From positions 1 to 41,666 of the forward strand of contig VGXX01000008.1 of the NCBI GenBank assembly GCA_016873155.1: 41,666 nt of DNA, written 5' to 3'. Made by a program: the position numbers and the translations under genes. This document shows, one piece after another, positions 1 to 8,863 of the stretch. The notes below the pieces were generated by a model. That model had not been told where the DNA came from and made no database searches. It saw nothing but the letters and a program-made list of their open reading frames with translations. Source of the stretch: Planctomycetota bacterium (GTDB taxonomy: Bacteria > Planctomycetota > Brocadiia > Brocadiales > Brocadiaceae). Position 1 is the stretch's first letter. Each line of letters begins with the position of its first letter.

Positions 1-1080
1 GAAATATCGGCAGAAAAGGTTAAACGCGCCGGGATAAGCGGTACAAAGGTGCACGTAATAATTTCCCATAAGGACGCACACTCACACGCAACCTATCATC
101 ACCATAATTCACATTTAAATCTTTCCGTGATAAAAACAATTATTGAAAATAGTAAGCTGCATCGGGATATCAAGAATGACAGCATCAGGATTTTCCAAAG
201 GTTGGCAGAGGTAGAGGCAAAAGTCCACAATACTTCACCGGAAAAAGTCCATTTTCATGAAGTGGGCGCAATAGACGCAATCGTTGACATCATTGGCGCT
301 GTAATAGCCATGAAGCGACTTGCAATCGAAAAGATATATTTTTCCCCCATCCCTACCGGATATGGATTTACAACATGTGAGCATGGCACGTTCCCTGTTC
401 CAGCCCCTGCAACGGCAGAACTCCTGAAGAATCATTTATTGAAATCTGTTAATATCGAAAAGGAGTTAACAACGCCCACAGGCGCTGCAATAATAACAAC
501 ACTGGGAGAGGGCCTACGTACCACTCCAGAAATGAGAGTCCTCCAGATTGGCTATGGAGCGGGCAGTAATGACAACCCCAATGTGCCTAATTTGTTACGT
601 GTACTGATTGGAGAAGCAACACCAAATACTGCATCTGATGAAATGTGGGTTGTCGAAACAAACATCGACAACATGACAGGTGAAGTATTAGGCTACGTCA
701 TGGATAAATTGTTTGAGGCGGGCGCTGTGGATGCCTATTTTACACCAATTCAAATGAAAAAGGGACGTCCTGGAGTAATCATCAGCTCTATAGTATCGGA
801 ATCAAGTCTCTCTGCCGTTGAGATGGTCTTCCTCAACCAAACAACCACGTTCGGTATACGGAAATACAAAGTGGTTCGCACAATACTCACACGGGAATTC
901 AAAGAAGTAGACAGCCGACTGGGCAAGATAAAGGTTAAGATTGGAAAATATAACGGCGAGATCAAGAGCTTTTCGCCTGAATATGAAGATTGTAAGAGAA
1001 TTGCGGAGGAAAGAGGTATTCCTTTGAAACAAGTCTATAGTATCATTTCAAAGGAACTGGAAAATATTATTCTTCTATAA
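1..1080 (+). CDS. larC: LarC, nickel pincer cofactor biosynthesis protein (5' partial)
   Basis: LarC inserts nickel into the pyridinium-dithiocarboxylate mononucleotide to make the nickel-pincer cofactor of lactate racemase-type enzymes. The open frame runs through the window edge without a stop. The GTG at 49 is therefore probably internal, and the N-terminal residues lie outside the window; the first visible residues, ending in RAGISGTKV, match the usual LarC N-terminal region. Family features include the His-rich segment near SHKDAHSHATYHHH, the EKVHFHEVGAIDAIVDIIG stretch and the later TGYGFTTCEHGTFPVPAPAT segment. The stop is at 1078-1080 and the next gene's ATG follows immediately at 1081, so the two are probably co-transcribed. 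No LarA, LarB or LarE is visible here. Recognition of the family is confident; its physiological client is unknown. Confidence 0.9.
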   Translation, partial: EISAEKVKRAGISGTKVHVIISHKDAHSHATYHHHNSHLNLSVIKTIIENSKLHRDIKNDSIRIFQRLAEVEAKVHNTSPEKVHFHEVGAIDAIVDIIGAVIAMKRLAIEKIYFSPIPTGYGFTTCEHGTFPVPAPATAELLKNHLLKSVNIEKELTTPTGAAIITTLGEGLRTTPEMRVLQIGYGAGSNDNPNVPNLLRVLIGEATPNTASDEMWVVETNIDNMTGEVLGYVMDKLFEAGAVDAYFTPIQMKKGRPGVIISSIVSESSLSAVEMVFLNQTTTFGIRKYKVVRTILTREFKEVDSRLGKIKVKIGKYNGEIKSFSPEYEDCKRIAEERGIPLKQVYSIISKELENIILL

Positions 1081-2913
1081 ATGACACTCAGAGAATCAAA
1101 AATAACTAAAAATTTACACCTCTCCATTCTCATTTTTGTTATTGTATGCCTGTCACAATTCGTTTATTTGAATTCCCTGTCAAATCAATTTGTTTACGAT
1201 GATGAATTTACAATCGTCACAAACTATTTTGTAAAAACATGGAACAACTTCCCGCTTCTTTTTAACAGTGATTACTTCAAGCTTTCAGGAGAACTAAGCT
1301 ATCGACCGGTAGTAACACTGTCGTACTTTATAGATTATACCCTTTGGAAACTGAACCCTTTCGGTTTCCACCTTACCAACACGCTTTTACACACCCTCAA
1401 TTCTGTTTTGCTTTTTTTCCTGTTAAAAAGGATTTTCAACTGCCAAACTACTTCTTTTATTGCCGCTCTGATATTTTCATGTCACCCTGTCCTCACTGAA
1501 GCGGTTAATTCCGTCAGTTACCGGGAAGACCTGCTTGCAGCAACCTTTTTTATAGCGGCTTTCCTGCTGTACGTGAAAACAAGCAAGGACGAACGGTCGT
1601 TCTCTCCTGCTTATTTTGCCTCAGCGATATGCTATCTTTTAGGCGTTTTCTCTAAGGAAATGGCAATTACTTTACCACTGCTTATTTTTTTATATGACAT
1701 CATTTTCACAAAAGGGCAAAACCTTAGCTATAAACTCACACGATATTACACAGGTTATATTCTGACAGCCGTCTTTTATCTCTCAATGAGATTTGTGGTT
1801 CTGCATAACCCGGTTGAATCACATGTTTCATACCCGGAAGGCAGTGTCTTCATCAATTTTCTGACTATGTCCAAGGTACTTGCCTCTTATATGAAACTCT
1901 TCTTTGTCCCTGTCACTCTTTGTGCAGATTATGTCACACCCTATTCCACATCACTATTTGAGACTTCATTCATAGTGTCTTTCCTTCTTCTTGTCGCTGT
2001 GATCGTCATTGCCTATAGACTCTTTTTCTCCTCTAAAATCCTGTTCTTTTCAGTTGTATGGTTTTTTGTCAGCTTATTACCTGTTTTAAATATCGTACCT
2101 ATTGAGAATATTATGGCAGAGAGATACCTGTGTTTGCCTATTATTGGGTTCTGTATGGTAATCGGCAACCTTCTTGTACACTCTCAAAATAAAATTGGTT
2201 ACTTCAACAAATACTTTACAAGTGTTACTCTATTAGTTCTTATATTGGCAATGTTCTCTTTTAAGACAATGAAACAAAACATGGTATGGAAGGATCAAAC
2301 AGTATTGTGGACAAACACTGCAAGAATATTTCCAAATAGTTTTAGGGCACACAATAATCTCGGAAATATTTACAGGAATGCCGGAAGACTAGACGAGGCG
2401 ATTGTTGAGTTACAATACGCACTATCACTCTACAATGACTATATCGACGCTCATAATAATCTTGGGGTTACTTACCGGAAAAAGGGAATGCTTAAAGAGG
2501 CTCTTATGGAATATCAAAGGGCATTGCAGATAAATCCACATTATCCTTATGCCCACAACAATCTCGGTGTCTTGTACGCCAAATCTAATTATCTGGATCT
2601 GGCTATAACCGAGTTTAATAATGCCGTTGCAAATAAGCCCGATTATGCCGATGCCTATAACAACCTTGGAGCTACCTACATAAGAAAAGGGCTTTACGAA
2701 AAGGCAATACAGGAGTGTTTAAAGGCGGTCAAATACAATAATCGTTATATAGATGCATATTACAATTTAGGCACCGCATACTTTAACAACAAGCAACCGG
2801 ATCAAGCACTCGAAATAATACAATTGGTTTTGTCGATAGATCCGAACCACCGCGATGCGCACGAACTACTCAATTTAATTTATGAGCAGAAGAGGCTAAC
2901 AGAAAAAAGATAA
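1081..2913 (+). CDS. TMTC-like multi-pass membrane glycosyltransferase (GT-C type) with C-terminal TPRs
   Basis: This 610-residue protein has about ten hydrophobic segments in residues 15-400, then five tetratricopeptide repeats from about residue 421 to 590, each with the consensus A-(H/Y)-NNLG-x-x-Y. A DD pair at D40-D41 (FVYDDEFT) follows the first transmembrane segment, as expected for the metal/substrate loop of GT-C transferases and eukaryotic TMTC O-mannosyltransferases. The likely role is transfer of a sugar from a lipid-linked donor to protein on the outer face of the inner membrane. The acceptor is unknown and transferase activity is inferred from architecture only. The start codon directly follows the larC stop, suggesting translational coupling, although no functional link to nickel-pincer synthesis is evident. 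Confidence 0.75.
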   Translation: MTLRESKITKNLHLSILIFVIVCLSQFVYLNSLSNQFVYDDEFTIVTNYFVKTWNNFPLLFNSDYFKLSGELSYRPVVTLSYFIDYTLWKLNPFGFHLTNTLLHTLNSVLLFFLLKRIFNCQTTSFIAALIFSCHPVLTEAVNSVSYREDLLAATFFIAAFLLYVKTSKDERSFSPAYFASAICYLLGVFSKEMAITLPLLIFLYDIIFTKGQNLSYKLTRYYTGYILTAVFYLSMRFVVLHNPVESHVSYPEGSVFINFLTMSKVLASYMKLFFVPVTLCADYVTPYSTSLFETSFIVSFLLLVAVIVIAYRLFFSSKILFFSVVWFFVSLLPVLNIVPIENIMAERYLCLPIIGFCMVIGNLLVHSQNKIGYFNKYFTSVTLLVLILAMFSFKTMKQNMVWKDQTVLWTNTARIFPNSFRAHNNLGNIYRNAGRLDEAIVELQYALSLYNDYIDAHNNLGVTYRKKGMLKEALMEYQRALQINPHYPYAHNNLGVLYAKSNYLDLAITEFNNAVANKPDYADAYNNLGATYIRKGLYEKAIQECLKAVKYNNRYIDAYYNLGTAYFNNKQPDQALEIIQLVLSIDPNHRDAHELLNLIYEQKRLTEKR

Positions 2914-2944
2914 TGGAATTCCACAGGCAAAGGCAGGTGGGATT

Positions 2945-3439
2945 TCATTTATAATTTACAAATTGCATGGCGAAATCGTAATCCTGGTCTTTTACCGCCT
3001 TCATAATTGTCTGGAGGTCGTCTATCTTTTGCCCCGATACCCGCACCTTATCTTCCTGAATCTGTGCCTGTACTTTGAGTTTTAGACCCTTGATAAATTT
3101 GACAATTTCTTTGGCCTTTTCCATCGGGATACCCGATTGAAAAGTAATAACCTGCCGTATGCTGCCGCCCAGCGCACTTTCAGCCTTTCCAAAACTAAGG
3201 GCTTTTAATGGAATATTTCTCTTCGCAAGTTTTTCTTTTAAAATTTCGGTTAAACTCCCCATCTTATAATCATCGTCTGCAATCAGCGTTATAGAATCGT
3301 CCGCATTTAAAGTAATGGACGACTTGCTTCCTTTGAAGTCATATCGGACGGCAAGTTGTTTTTTCGCCTGGTCAACCGCGTTATGAACCTCGTGCATTTC
3401 TACCTTACATACAATATCAAATGAATGCGTTTCTGCCAT
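2945..3439 (-). CDS. yajQ: YajQ family nucleotide-binding protein (UPF0234)
   Basis: This is a 164-residue protein, the normal YajQ length of about 160. It opens with the typical HSFDIVCKVEMHEVHNAVDQ and the YDFKGSKSSI segment, and ends with the conserved DFAMQFVNYK. YajQ proteins have two ferredoxin-like domains and bind nucleotides; some members bind cyclic di-GMP and act as transcription co-regulators, as shown in Xanthomonas. This would fit a window with several c-di-GMP enzymes, but binding here is only inferred. The start is well supported by a GGAG Shine-Dalgarno sequence about eight bases upstream. The gene converges on the TPR gene with only 31 bp between stops. Confidence 0.93.
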   Translation of the reverse strand: MAETHSFDIVCKVEMHEVHNAVDQAKKQLAVRYDFKGSKSSITLNADDSITLIADDDYKMGSLTEILKEKLAKRNIPLKALSFGKAESALGGSIRQVITFQSGIPMEKAKEIVKFIKGLKLKVQAQIQEDKVRVSGQKIDDLQTIMKAVKDQDYDFAMQFVNYK

Positions 3440-3489
3440 ATACGTATCTCCTTTTCCGTTTTTAATCTTTTATCTTTTGTCTTAAATCT

Positions 3490-4221
3490 TTAATACCCCA
3501 TTCCCTTTATTTCTTCCTCTGTAAAACCCACATAATGAGCAACCTCGTGACGCACCACCTTCTTGATTCTGCCCTTAATCTCTTCTTCTGAACGACAGAT
3601 GGCTTCGATATTTTTTTGATATATCGTAATCTTTTCTGGCAGCGTACCGGAATGCCACACGCTCTTTTTATTCAGCGGCACACCCTGGAATAAACCCATT
3701 AACAGGGTATTCGGCACCAGTCTCAATTTTTCTAATACAGAACTGCTTGGTTTGTCTTCCACAACGACAGATACATTTGACAAACGGTCTTTTAAATTTT
3801 GCGGTAATTCATGAATCGCATCAATCACCAATCGGTCAAAATTAGTTACACATTCTCTGGATGGATATTCTTGGACTGCTTCAACTGGTGAATACTCACC
3901 AATTTCCGTGATTTTGTATTTGCCCATAAATATTTTACCCACAAAAAAGATGATTCCACCTACAATCGAAAATGCAACCCAGAAGTTCCAGCCATGTACC
4001 ATCATGACACCGCCCAAAGCCCCCAGAAGAGCAACAATCGCAAAATACCCCAACAATAGGCAAAATCCTTTTGTATCCCTTTCTCTTATTTTCTCCGCTA
4101 TTAATGGAACCACTTCCATACCACAGCCAGAACATGTGATACTCTTTTTCCGGCCGTACTCATCCAGACGATATGTCTGTCCACAGTGAAAACATTTTAG
4201 TAATTCCAAATCTTTTGGCAT
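3490..4221 (-). CDS. Zinc-ribbon, two-TM protein with C-terminal zincin-like metallopeptidase domain
   Basis: Three modules are visible. First comes an N-terminal zinc ribbon with CFHCG and CSGCG pairs. Two hydrophobic helices follow at about residues 55-100. The C-terminal domain carries RHEVAHYVGFTEEEIKGMGY, the HExxH signature of the minimal zincin family once called DUF1025 (TTHA0227-like). The catalytic His-Glu pair is intact. Stand-alone family members are about 110-130 residues, so the ribbon and membrane anchor are additions. I prefer the ATG at 4221 because an AGGTTG-like ribosome-binding site lies upstream; a TTG at 4230 would add only three residues. The substrate is unknown. The catalytic domain appears to sit next to a membrane anchor, but its topology cannot be settled from sequence alone. 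Confidence 0.75.
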   Translation of the reverse strand: MPKDLELLKCFHCGQTYRLDEYGRKKSITCSGCGMEVVPLIAEKIRERDTKGFCLLLGYFAIVALLGALGGVMMVHGWNFWVAFSIVGGIIFFVGKIFMGKYKITEIGEYSPVEAVQEYPSRECVTNFDRLVIDAIHELPQNLKDRLSNVSVVVEDKPSSSVLEKLRLVPNTLLMGLFQGVPLNKKSVWHSGTLPEKITIYQKNIEAICRSEEEIKGRIKKVVRHEVAHYVGFTEEEIKGMGY

Positions 4222-4427
4222 AAAAATCAACCTAATTATATCAGCATTTCTCTCTGTGTCTAAATAAATTCAGGTGCTTCATTGACCATAGCAGAAAGCG
4301 CTGAAGATAAAATAATACGCTAAGAAGTTTGCTTTTTTCTTTAATTTTCCACTATTATGTGTAAACTTATACAAATTACTATTATCATAATGGTAGTTAA
4401 GTTCAAATAAATTTCCTTAAATAAAAT

Positions 4428-7400
4428 ATGTTGAAATCATATTTAAAAGGAATATCAGAGGTTTCCAGTCGTGGAGATGCCAGGGAGGAAAGTTTCTATT
4501 CCATCCTTGAAGACTTTTTGCAGAAATACGCTGAATCGGCTGACAGAAAGAATATCCACATAACCACCCTGCCCAAAAAGACGGATGCAGGCAATCCAGA
4601 TTTCAGAATATGGGACGGCAATCAGCATATCGTTGGTTACATTGAAGCAAAAGCGCCAACAACCGAATATTTGGATCAAACAGAAACCACAGACCAGCTA
4701 AAACGTTATTTAAAGACGTTCCCCAATCTGATACTTACCAACTTCCTTGAATTCAGGCTTTATCGTAACGGGGAATTAATAGATAAAGTCCTTACCGGCA
4801 GACCTTTTGTTTTGCATAAACTCAAAACACCGCCGCCGGTAGAAAAAGAATCTGATTTATTTAACCTGCTTGAAAAATTCTTTTCCTTCTCACTGCCTAA
4901 ATTCTATGACGCCGAATCCCTTGCAAGAGCGCTGGCAGACAAGACACGCTTTTTAAGAGACGAAGTGATTGCCCAGGAATTAATTGAAGAAACAGGTTTG
5001 AAACCTGTCTCTACCCTTGAGGGTTTTTATGAGGCTTTTAAGACATATCTCATAAACGATCTATCAAAAGAAGACTTCGCCGATCTCTATTCACAAACCA
5101 TCACTTACGGACTTTTTGCCTCCAGAACCCGCTCAAAGAACGGGTTTAACAGGAAACTCGCCTATGATAACATCCCGCACACGATTGGAATTTTAAGGGA
5201 CGTATTTCGTTTTATTTCACTTGAAGAATTACCAAAGCAGATGGAATGGATTGTTGACGATATCTCTGAGGCGCTGGCGGTTGCTGATGTAAAAAATATC
5301 CTCCATCAATACTTCCATAAAGGCAAGGGAGAGGACCCTGTTATTCATTTCTATGAAACTTTTCTGGCTGAATATGACCCGAAGACAAGAGAACGCAGGG
5401 GAGTTTATTACACCCCTGAGCCTGTAGTCTCTTATATTGTGCGTTCTCTGCATACTATTCTGAGGGAACGTTTTGACAAAAAAGACGGTTTTGTAAACGA
5501 ATCGGTTACGGTACTCGACCCGGCGGCAGGCACCCTCACCTTTTTAGCCGAAACTTCAAAAATCGCAGTGAAAGAGTTTACTGGAAAATATGGTGAAGGC
5601 GGCAAGGAACGTTTAATCAAGGATCACATCCTCAAGAACTTTTACGCATTTGAACTGATGATGGCGCCGTATGCCATAGGACATTTGAAGATGTCCTTTC
5701 TTCTGGAAGAACTTGGATATAAGCTGCAGGAGGACGACAGGTTTAAACTTTATCTCACGAATACCCTGGAGATGGAAGAACTTGCTCAAACCAAACTTCC
5801 CGGCACGGCATCCCTCTCAGAAGAGTCCCATTTGGCAGGCAAGGTCAAAAAAGAACAGCCTATATTGGTTATCCTTGGAAACCCGCCATATTCCGTAAGT
5901 TCAGCCAATAAATCCGATTTCATTGAAAGAGAGATGGAACTTTACAAGGAAGACGTTCGCGATGAAAAGAACATACAACCTCTTTCTGACGACTACATTA
6001 AGTTTATCCGTTTTGCTCACTGGAAAATCGATGAGGCAGGCAAAGGCGTAATTGGAATGATTACGAACAATTCATATCTTTCTGGATTAATCCATCGCGG
6101 CATGAGAAAGAAATTATTAGAAAGTTTTAATGAAATTTATATCCTGAATCTGCACGGAAACAGCAGGATTGGGGAAATGTGCCCGGATGGTTCCAAAGAT
6201 GAAAACGTATTTGATATCCAACAGGGTGTATCAATAGCGCTCTTTATCAAAGACAAAAACCAAAAAGATTTGGGAAAGATATTCTATCAGGACGTTTATG
6301 GTCTGAGGGAAAAAAAATACGAATACTTGAGCAAAAAAGACATTACATCAACAAAATGGGAAAGATTAAAGCCGTTCGAGCCCTATTACTTCTTTGTAAA
6401 AAAGGACTTTTCGCATCAGACAAGTTATAACAAATTTTGGAGTATCCAGGAAATATTTATCCAATCATCAAGCGGCGTAAAGACCCATCGTGACCATTTC
6501 GTCATAGGGTTTACAAAAGATGAAATCAAGCAAAGAATGATGATATTCACCGGCGAGTTATCGGATGAATTGGTGAGGCAAGGATTGAATTTAAAGGATA
6601 CGCACGATTTTAAACTAAAAGAGGCAAGGAAATTACTTAAAAGAGATGATTGGGGGAAATCTATTATTCCGTACTCGTATCGCCCATTTGACAATAGATT
6701 TGTCTGTTACAGACCGGAGTTAATTGACAGAGATAGATATGAAGTAATGCAACATTTTTTAAAGGATAATTTAGGAATATGTGTAACAAGGCAATTATCT
6801 ACTTTGAATTTTTTACATGCCATTGTAACAGATAAAATTGGTGATATGTGTTTTGTTTCAATTAAAACAAAAGAAACTGGTTATTTTTTCCCACTATACC
6901 TCTACCCCGAAAAAAGTAAGCCTGAAAAGGGATCTTCGGTTCGGAATTTGATGCTTTTTGAGCCAAAGACAGATTATTGGGCAAAAAAACCGAACCTGTC
7001 TTCCGCAATAATCGAACAATTGACAAAGAATTATAAGAAATCACCTTCTCCCGAACAAATCTTTTTCTATATTTACGCCGTCCTCTATTCAAATACCTAT
7101 CGCACAAAATTCTCAGAATTCCTGAAGATTGATTTCCCCAGAATTCCTTTTACTAAAGACTATAAATTGTTCGCCAAAATGGCCGATTATGGAAAAATGC
7201 TCGTTGATTTACATCTGCTGAAATCACCGGAACTTGATCCACCCATCGCCAGGTTTCAGGGCAAGGGTGACAACACCATCGAGAAATTGAGATATGAACC
7301 CACACGATTATTTATCAATGGAAACCAGTATTTCGAAGGCATAGAACCGGAAATTTTTGGTTATCAAATTGGAGGCTACCAGGTATGTGATAAATGGCTG

Positions 7401-7562
7401 AAAGACAGGAAGGACAGAAAGCTATCGCTTGATGAGATAAAACATTACTGCAACATCGTCACGGCCATCAGAAAGACTCTTGAGATTCAAAAAATGGTAG
7501 ATAGTATTTATCCAAAATTGGAAGACGAGATAATAAACAATATTTTAAAAAGTGACGTGTGA
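4428..7562 (+). CDS. Type ISP/IIG single-chain restriction-modification enzyme
   Basis: One 1044-residue chain combines cleavage, methylation and target recognition. The N-terminus has a PD-(D/E)xK nuclease signature with D58, E73 and K75 (NPDFRIW, then GYIEAK). The central N6-adenine methyltransferase has motif I at about residues 362-373 (VLDPAAGTLTFL) and motif IV at N485-PPY. The remaining C-terminal part, including the conserved SYRPFDNRF segment, matches the type ISP specificity region. I see no helicase motifs, which argues for the shorter IIG-like form rather than LlaGI-type ISP translocases. No separate methylase or specificity gene is adjacent. Residues about 189-196 are encoded by a palindromic repeat that recurs in an intergenic region, and the last codons and stop lie in a second repeat. 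The gene is a plausible horizontally acquired defence gene. Confidence 0.88.
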   Translation: MLKSYLKGISEVSSRGDAREESFYSILEDFLQKYAESADRKNIHITTLPKKTDAGNPDFRIWDGNQHIVGYIEAKAPTTEYLDQTETTDQLKRYLKTFPNLILTNFLEFRLYRNGELIDKVLTGRPFVLHKLKTPPPVEKESDLFNLLEKFFSFSLPKFYDAESLARALADKTRFLRDEVIAQELIEETGLKPVSTLEGFYEAFKTYLINDLSKEDFADLYSQTITYGLFASRTRSKNGFNRKLAYDNIPHTIGILRDVFRFISLEELPKQMEWIVDDISEALAVADVKNILHQYFHKGKGEDPVIHFYETFLAEYDPKTRERRGVYYTPEPVVSYIVRSLHTILRERFDKKDGFVNESVTVLDPAAGTLTFLAETSKIAVKEFTGKYGEGGKERLIKDHILKNFYAFELMMAPYAIGHLKMSFLLEELGYKLQEDDRFKLYLTNTLEMEELAQTKLPGTASLSEESHLAGKVKKEQPILVILGNPPYSVSSANKSDFIEREMELYKEDVRDEKNIQPLSDDYIKFIRFAHWKIDEAGKGVIGMITNNSYLSGLIHRGMRKKLLESFNEIYILNLHGNSRIGEMCPDGSKDENVFDIQQGVSIALFIKDKNQKDLGKIFYQDVYGLREKKYEYLSKKDITSTKWERLKPFEPYYFFVKKDFSHQTSYNKFWSIQEIFIQSSSGVKTHRDHFVIGFTKDEIKQRMMIFTGELSDELVRQGLNLKDTHDFKLKEARKLLKRDDWGKSIIPYSYRPFDNRFVCYRPELIDRDRYEVMQHFLKDNLGICVTRQLSTLNFLHAIVTDKIGDMCFVSIKTKETGYFFPLYLYPEKSKPEKGSSVRNLMLFEPKTDYWAKKPNLSSAIIEQLTKNYKKSPSPEQIFFYIYAVLYSNTYRTKFSEFLKIDFPRIPFTKDYKLFAKMADYGKMLVDLHLLKSPELDPPIARFQGKGDNTIEKLRYEPTRLFINGNQYFEGIEPEIFGYQIGGYQVCDKWLKDRKDRKLSLDEIKHYCNIVTAIRKTLEIQKMVDSIYPKLEDEIINNILKSDV
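4992..5014. repeat. Palindromic repeat copy inside the restriction-modification gene
   Basis: The segment contains ACAGGTTT, one central base, then AAACCTGT, followed by CTCTAC. Read on the minus strand it is identical over 23 bases to the first 23 bases of the 29-bp palindrome at 33418-33446. It lies in frame and encodes TGLKPVS without disrupting the protein. Confidence 0.7.
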
Positions 7563-7580
7563 CGAGTGGCGGGTGACGAG
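7551..7580 (+). repeat. AGTGACG-type 3'-end repeat, copy 1
   Basis: The pattern is AGTGACG-NN-TGACGAGTGGCG-N-GTGAC. It overlaps the last codons of the restriction-modification gene and supplies its TGA stop. A second copy at 21191-21220 sits in the same position relative to another gene. Downstream, TGACG (in 7574-7578) can pair with CGTCA at 7586-7590. Confidence 0.65.
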
Positions 7581-7627
7581 AGAAACGTCATCTGCCATAT
7601 CCTGCAACTGTGCTGCAACGGGTATTT

Positions 7628-8206
7628 TTACCAATTCCTTGATTCAAATTCGTGTGAACGATGAGATGTATCCTTTGTCATCCCATGCCCGATCAGCTTC
7701 CAGTAATCCTGCTCCCTTTCATAGGTAATCTTGTAAGAATAATCTATCATCCTCCACCGCCAGAAAAAGAAATGTGACATCCCCGTTACAAATATATCAA
7801 GACGCCTGGCCTTCGGGTTTACATCCTCAAACATAGCCACACAATGTTTTATCGCCTTAGGAGCAAGTTCTCCCTTTGCAATAGCAGCGTACTGATACTT
7901 TTTGCCTTCTTTATGATCCACATCCAATTTTGCCACATGCTCCATGATTTCCGGATAATATGTATCGAGATAATTTTCCCCCGTATCGGTCATTAAAAAC
8001 ACTTCAATGGGAACTAATATTGGCTGGTCTACGGTATTCCCAAGATTGTAAAACCATATAATGTATTGTACTTCTCCACCTGTGCCTTTGTTATGCACGT
8101 AGGTTTTGGGCGCATTCCACGAAAAATCAAGCTGGGAGGCGCTGGAGACGCGAACTATGCTTATTGAAAGTAATAGCAGTCCGAAAATGAAGAATTTAAT
8201 TTTCAC
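7628..8206 (-). CDS. Secreted protein of unknown function
   Basis: This is a 192-residue protein with an N-terminal signal peptide (hydrophobic core FFIFGLLLLSISIV, likely cleavage after SSA). The mature part is rich in aromatic residues and beta-strand-like patterns, with an extended WNAPKTYVHNKGTGGEVQY segment and a FFFWRWRMIDYSYKITYER stretch. I recognise no domain. The GTG start at 8206 is supported by an AAGGAGTG ribosome-binding site. Only four bases separate it from the Reeler-domain gene upstream, and it is the last gene of the FHA-protease operon, so it may share an extracytoplasmic pathway with those products. The location and co-expression are inferences. Confidence 0.7.
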   Translation of the reverse strand: MKIKFFIFGLLLLSISIVRVSSASQLDFSWNAPKTYVHNKGTGGEVQYIIWFYNLGNTVDQPILVPIEVFLMTDTGENYLDTYYPEIMEHVAKLDVDHKEGKKYQYAAIAKGELAPKAIKHCVAMFEDVNPKARRLDIFVTGMSHFFFWRWRMIDYSYKITYEREQDYWKLIGHGMTKDTSHRSHEFESRNW

Positions 8207-8210
8207 CGAA

Positions 8211-8861
8211 TCACTCCTTCTTTTTTATCATCTGAATTTGCCCTTTTTTTGCTTTCTTTGGCTCGACGACAATCAACCTTGTTGCCTTGTAAATATAATC
8301 ACCCATCGGTGTGCCATCATTATCGGCTTCGATTCCCATTGCATAAAACCTTACCGGATTGGCCACAAAAAAGTCTGAAAAAGGTGCCTGCCATTTTACA
8401 TGCCAGAATTTCTGCTGAGTCCCCTTTTTCGTATGTGTCGCAAACCGCCCACCGGCTTCTACCTGAGTATCCTCATCGTCCCCCACATTAATGAAGTTAC
8501 CTACCAGCCTGCTCCCATAATAACTATCCTGTGCAGTAATCTGAAATCCATGAAACTCCGTATCCGTTTGTTTAAATGACACCAGAATATCCACAATCTC
8601 CCCCGGTACACATTTGTCTAACACGAATAACATAAACTTTCCCTTGCCTGAATTAATGGGATACTGGTAGTGGCATCCCAATATGCCACACGTATACCCG
8701 CTGGGGGCGGTATACAACACATTTATTTTATCAACTCCCGCTCCCAGGCAGTTTAAAGGCGCACCGTCTGAGCGAGCATATACGGTTGGAATACACAGCA
8801 TACCCATTATAAAAATACCGGCCAAAGTCACATAACAAATCCGTTTTAATGTATTTCCCAT
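8211..8861 (-). CDS. Secreted Reeler-domain protein
   Basis: A signal peptide (residues 1-29, ending TVYA) precedes a domain spanning about residues 30-200. The opening SDGAPLNC and later VPGEIVDILVSF, FHGFQITAQD, VGNF and WQAP segments match the Reeler fold (reelin N-terminal-like, a beta-sandwich seen in extracellular eukaryotic proteins and some bacteria). Cys38, Cys58, Cys63 and Cys84 could form disulfides. The tail is Lys-rich (PKKAKKGQ). The probable role is extracytoplasmic binding or structure; no ligand can be named. The start ATG is two bases past the stop of the FHA-protease gene, and the next secreted-protein gene starts four bases downstream, giving a compact three-gene unit. Confidence 0.72.
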   Translation of the reverse strand: MGNTLKRICYVTLAGIFIMGMLCIPTVYARSDGAPLNCLGAGVDKINVLYTAPSGYTCGILGCHYQYPINSGKGKFMLFVLDKCVPGEIVDILVSFKQTDTEFHGFQITAQDSYYGSRLVGNFINVGDDEDTQVEAGGRFATHTKKGTQQKFWHVKWQAPFSDFFVANPVRFYAMGIEADNDGTPMGDYIYKATRLIVVEPKKAKKGQIQMIKKKE

Positions 8862-8863
8862 TT

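Noticed and set aside
2341-2870. Possible tandem DNA repeat with about 102-bp period
   Set aside because: The periodicity comes from the five TPRs of the encoded protein; the DNA copies are diverged.
4282-4313. Candidate promoter TTGACC...TAAAAT upstream of the restriction-modification gene
   Set aside because: The spacer is about 20 bases, too long for a convincing sigma-70 promoter.
8249-8491. Plus-strand frames within the Reeler and unknown secreted genes
   Set aside because: Antisense shadows of genes with signal peptides and tight operon spacing.
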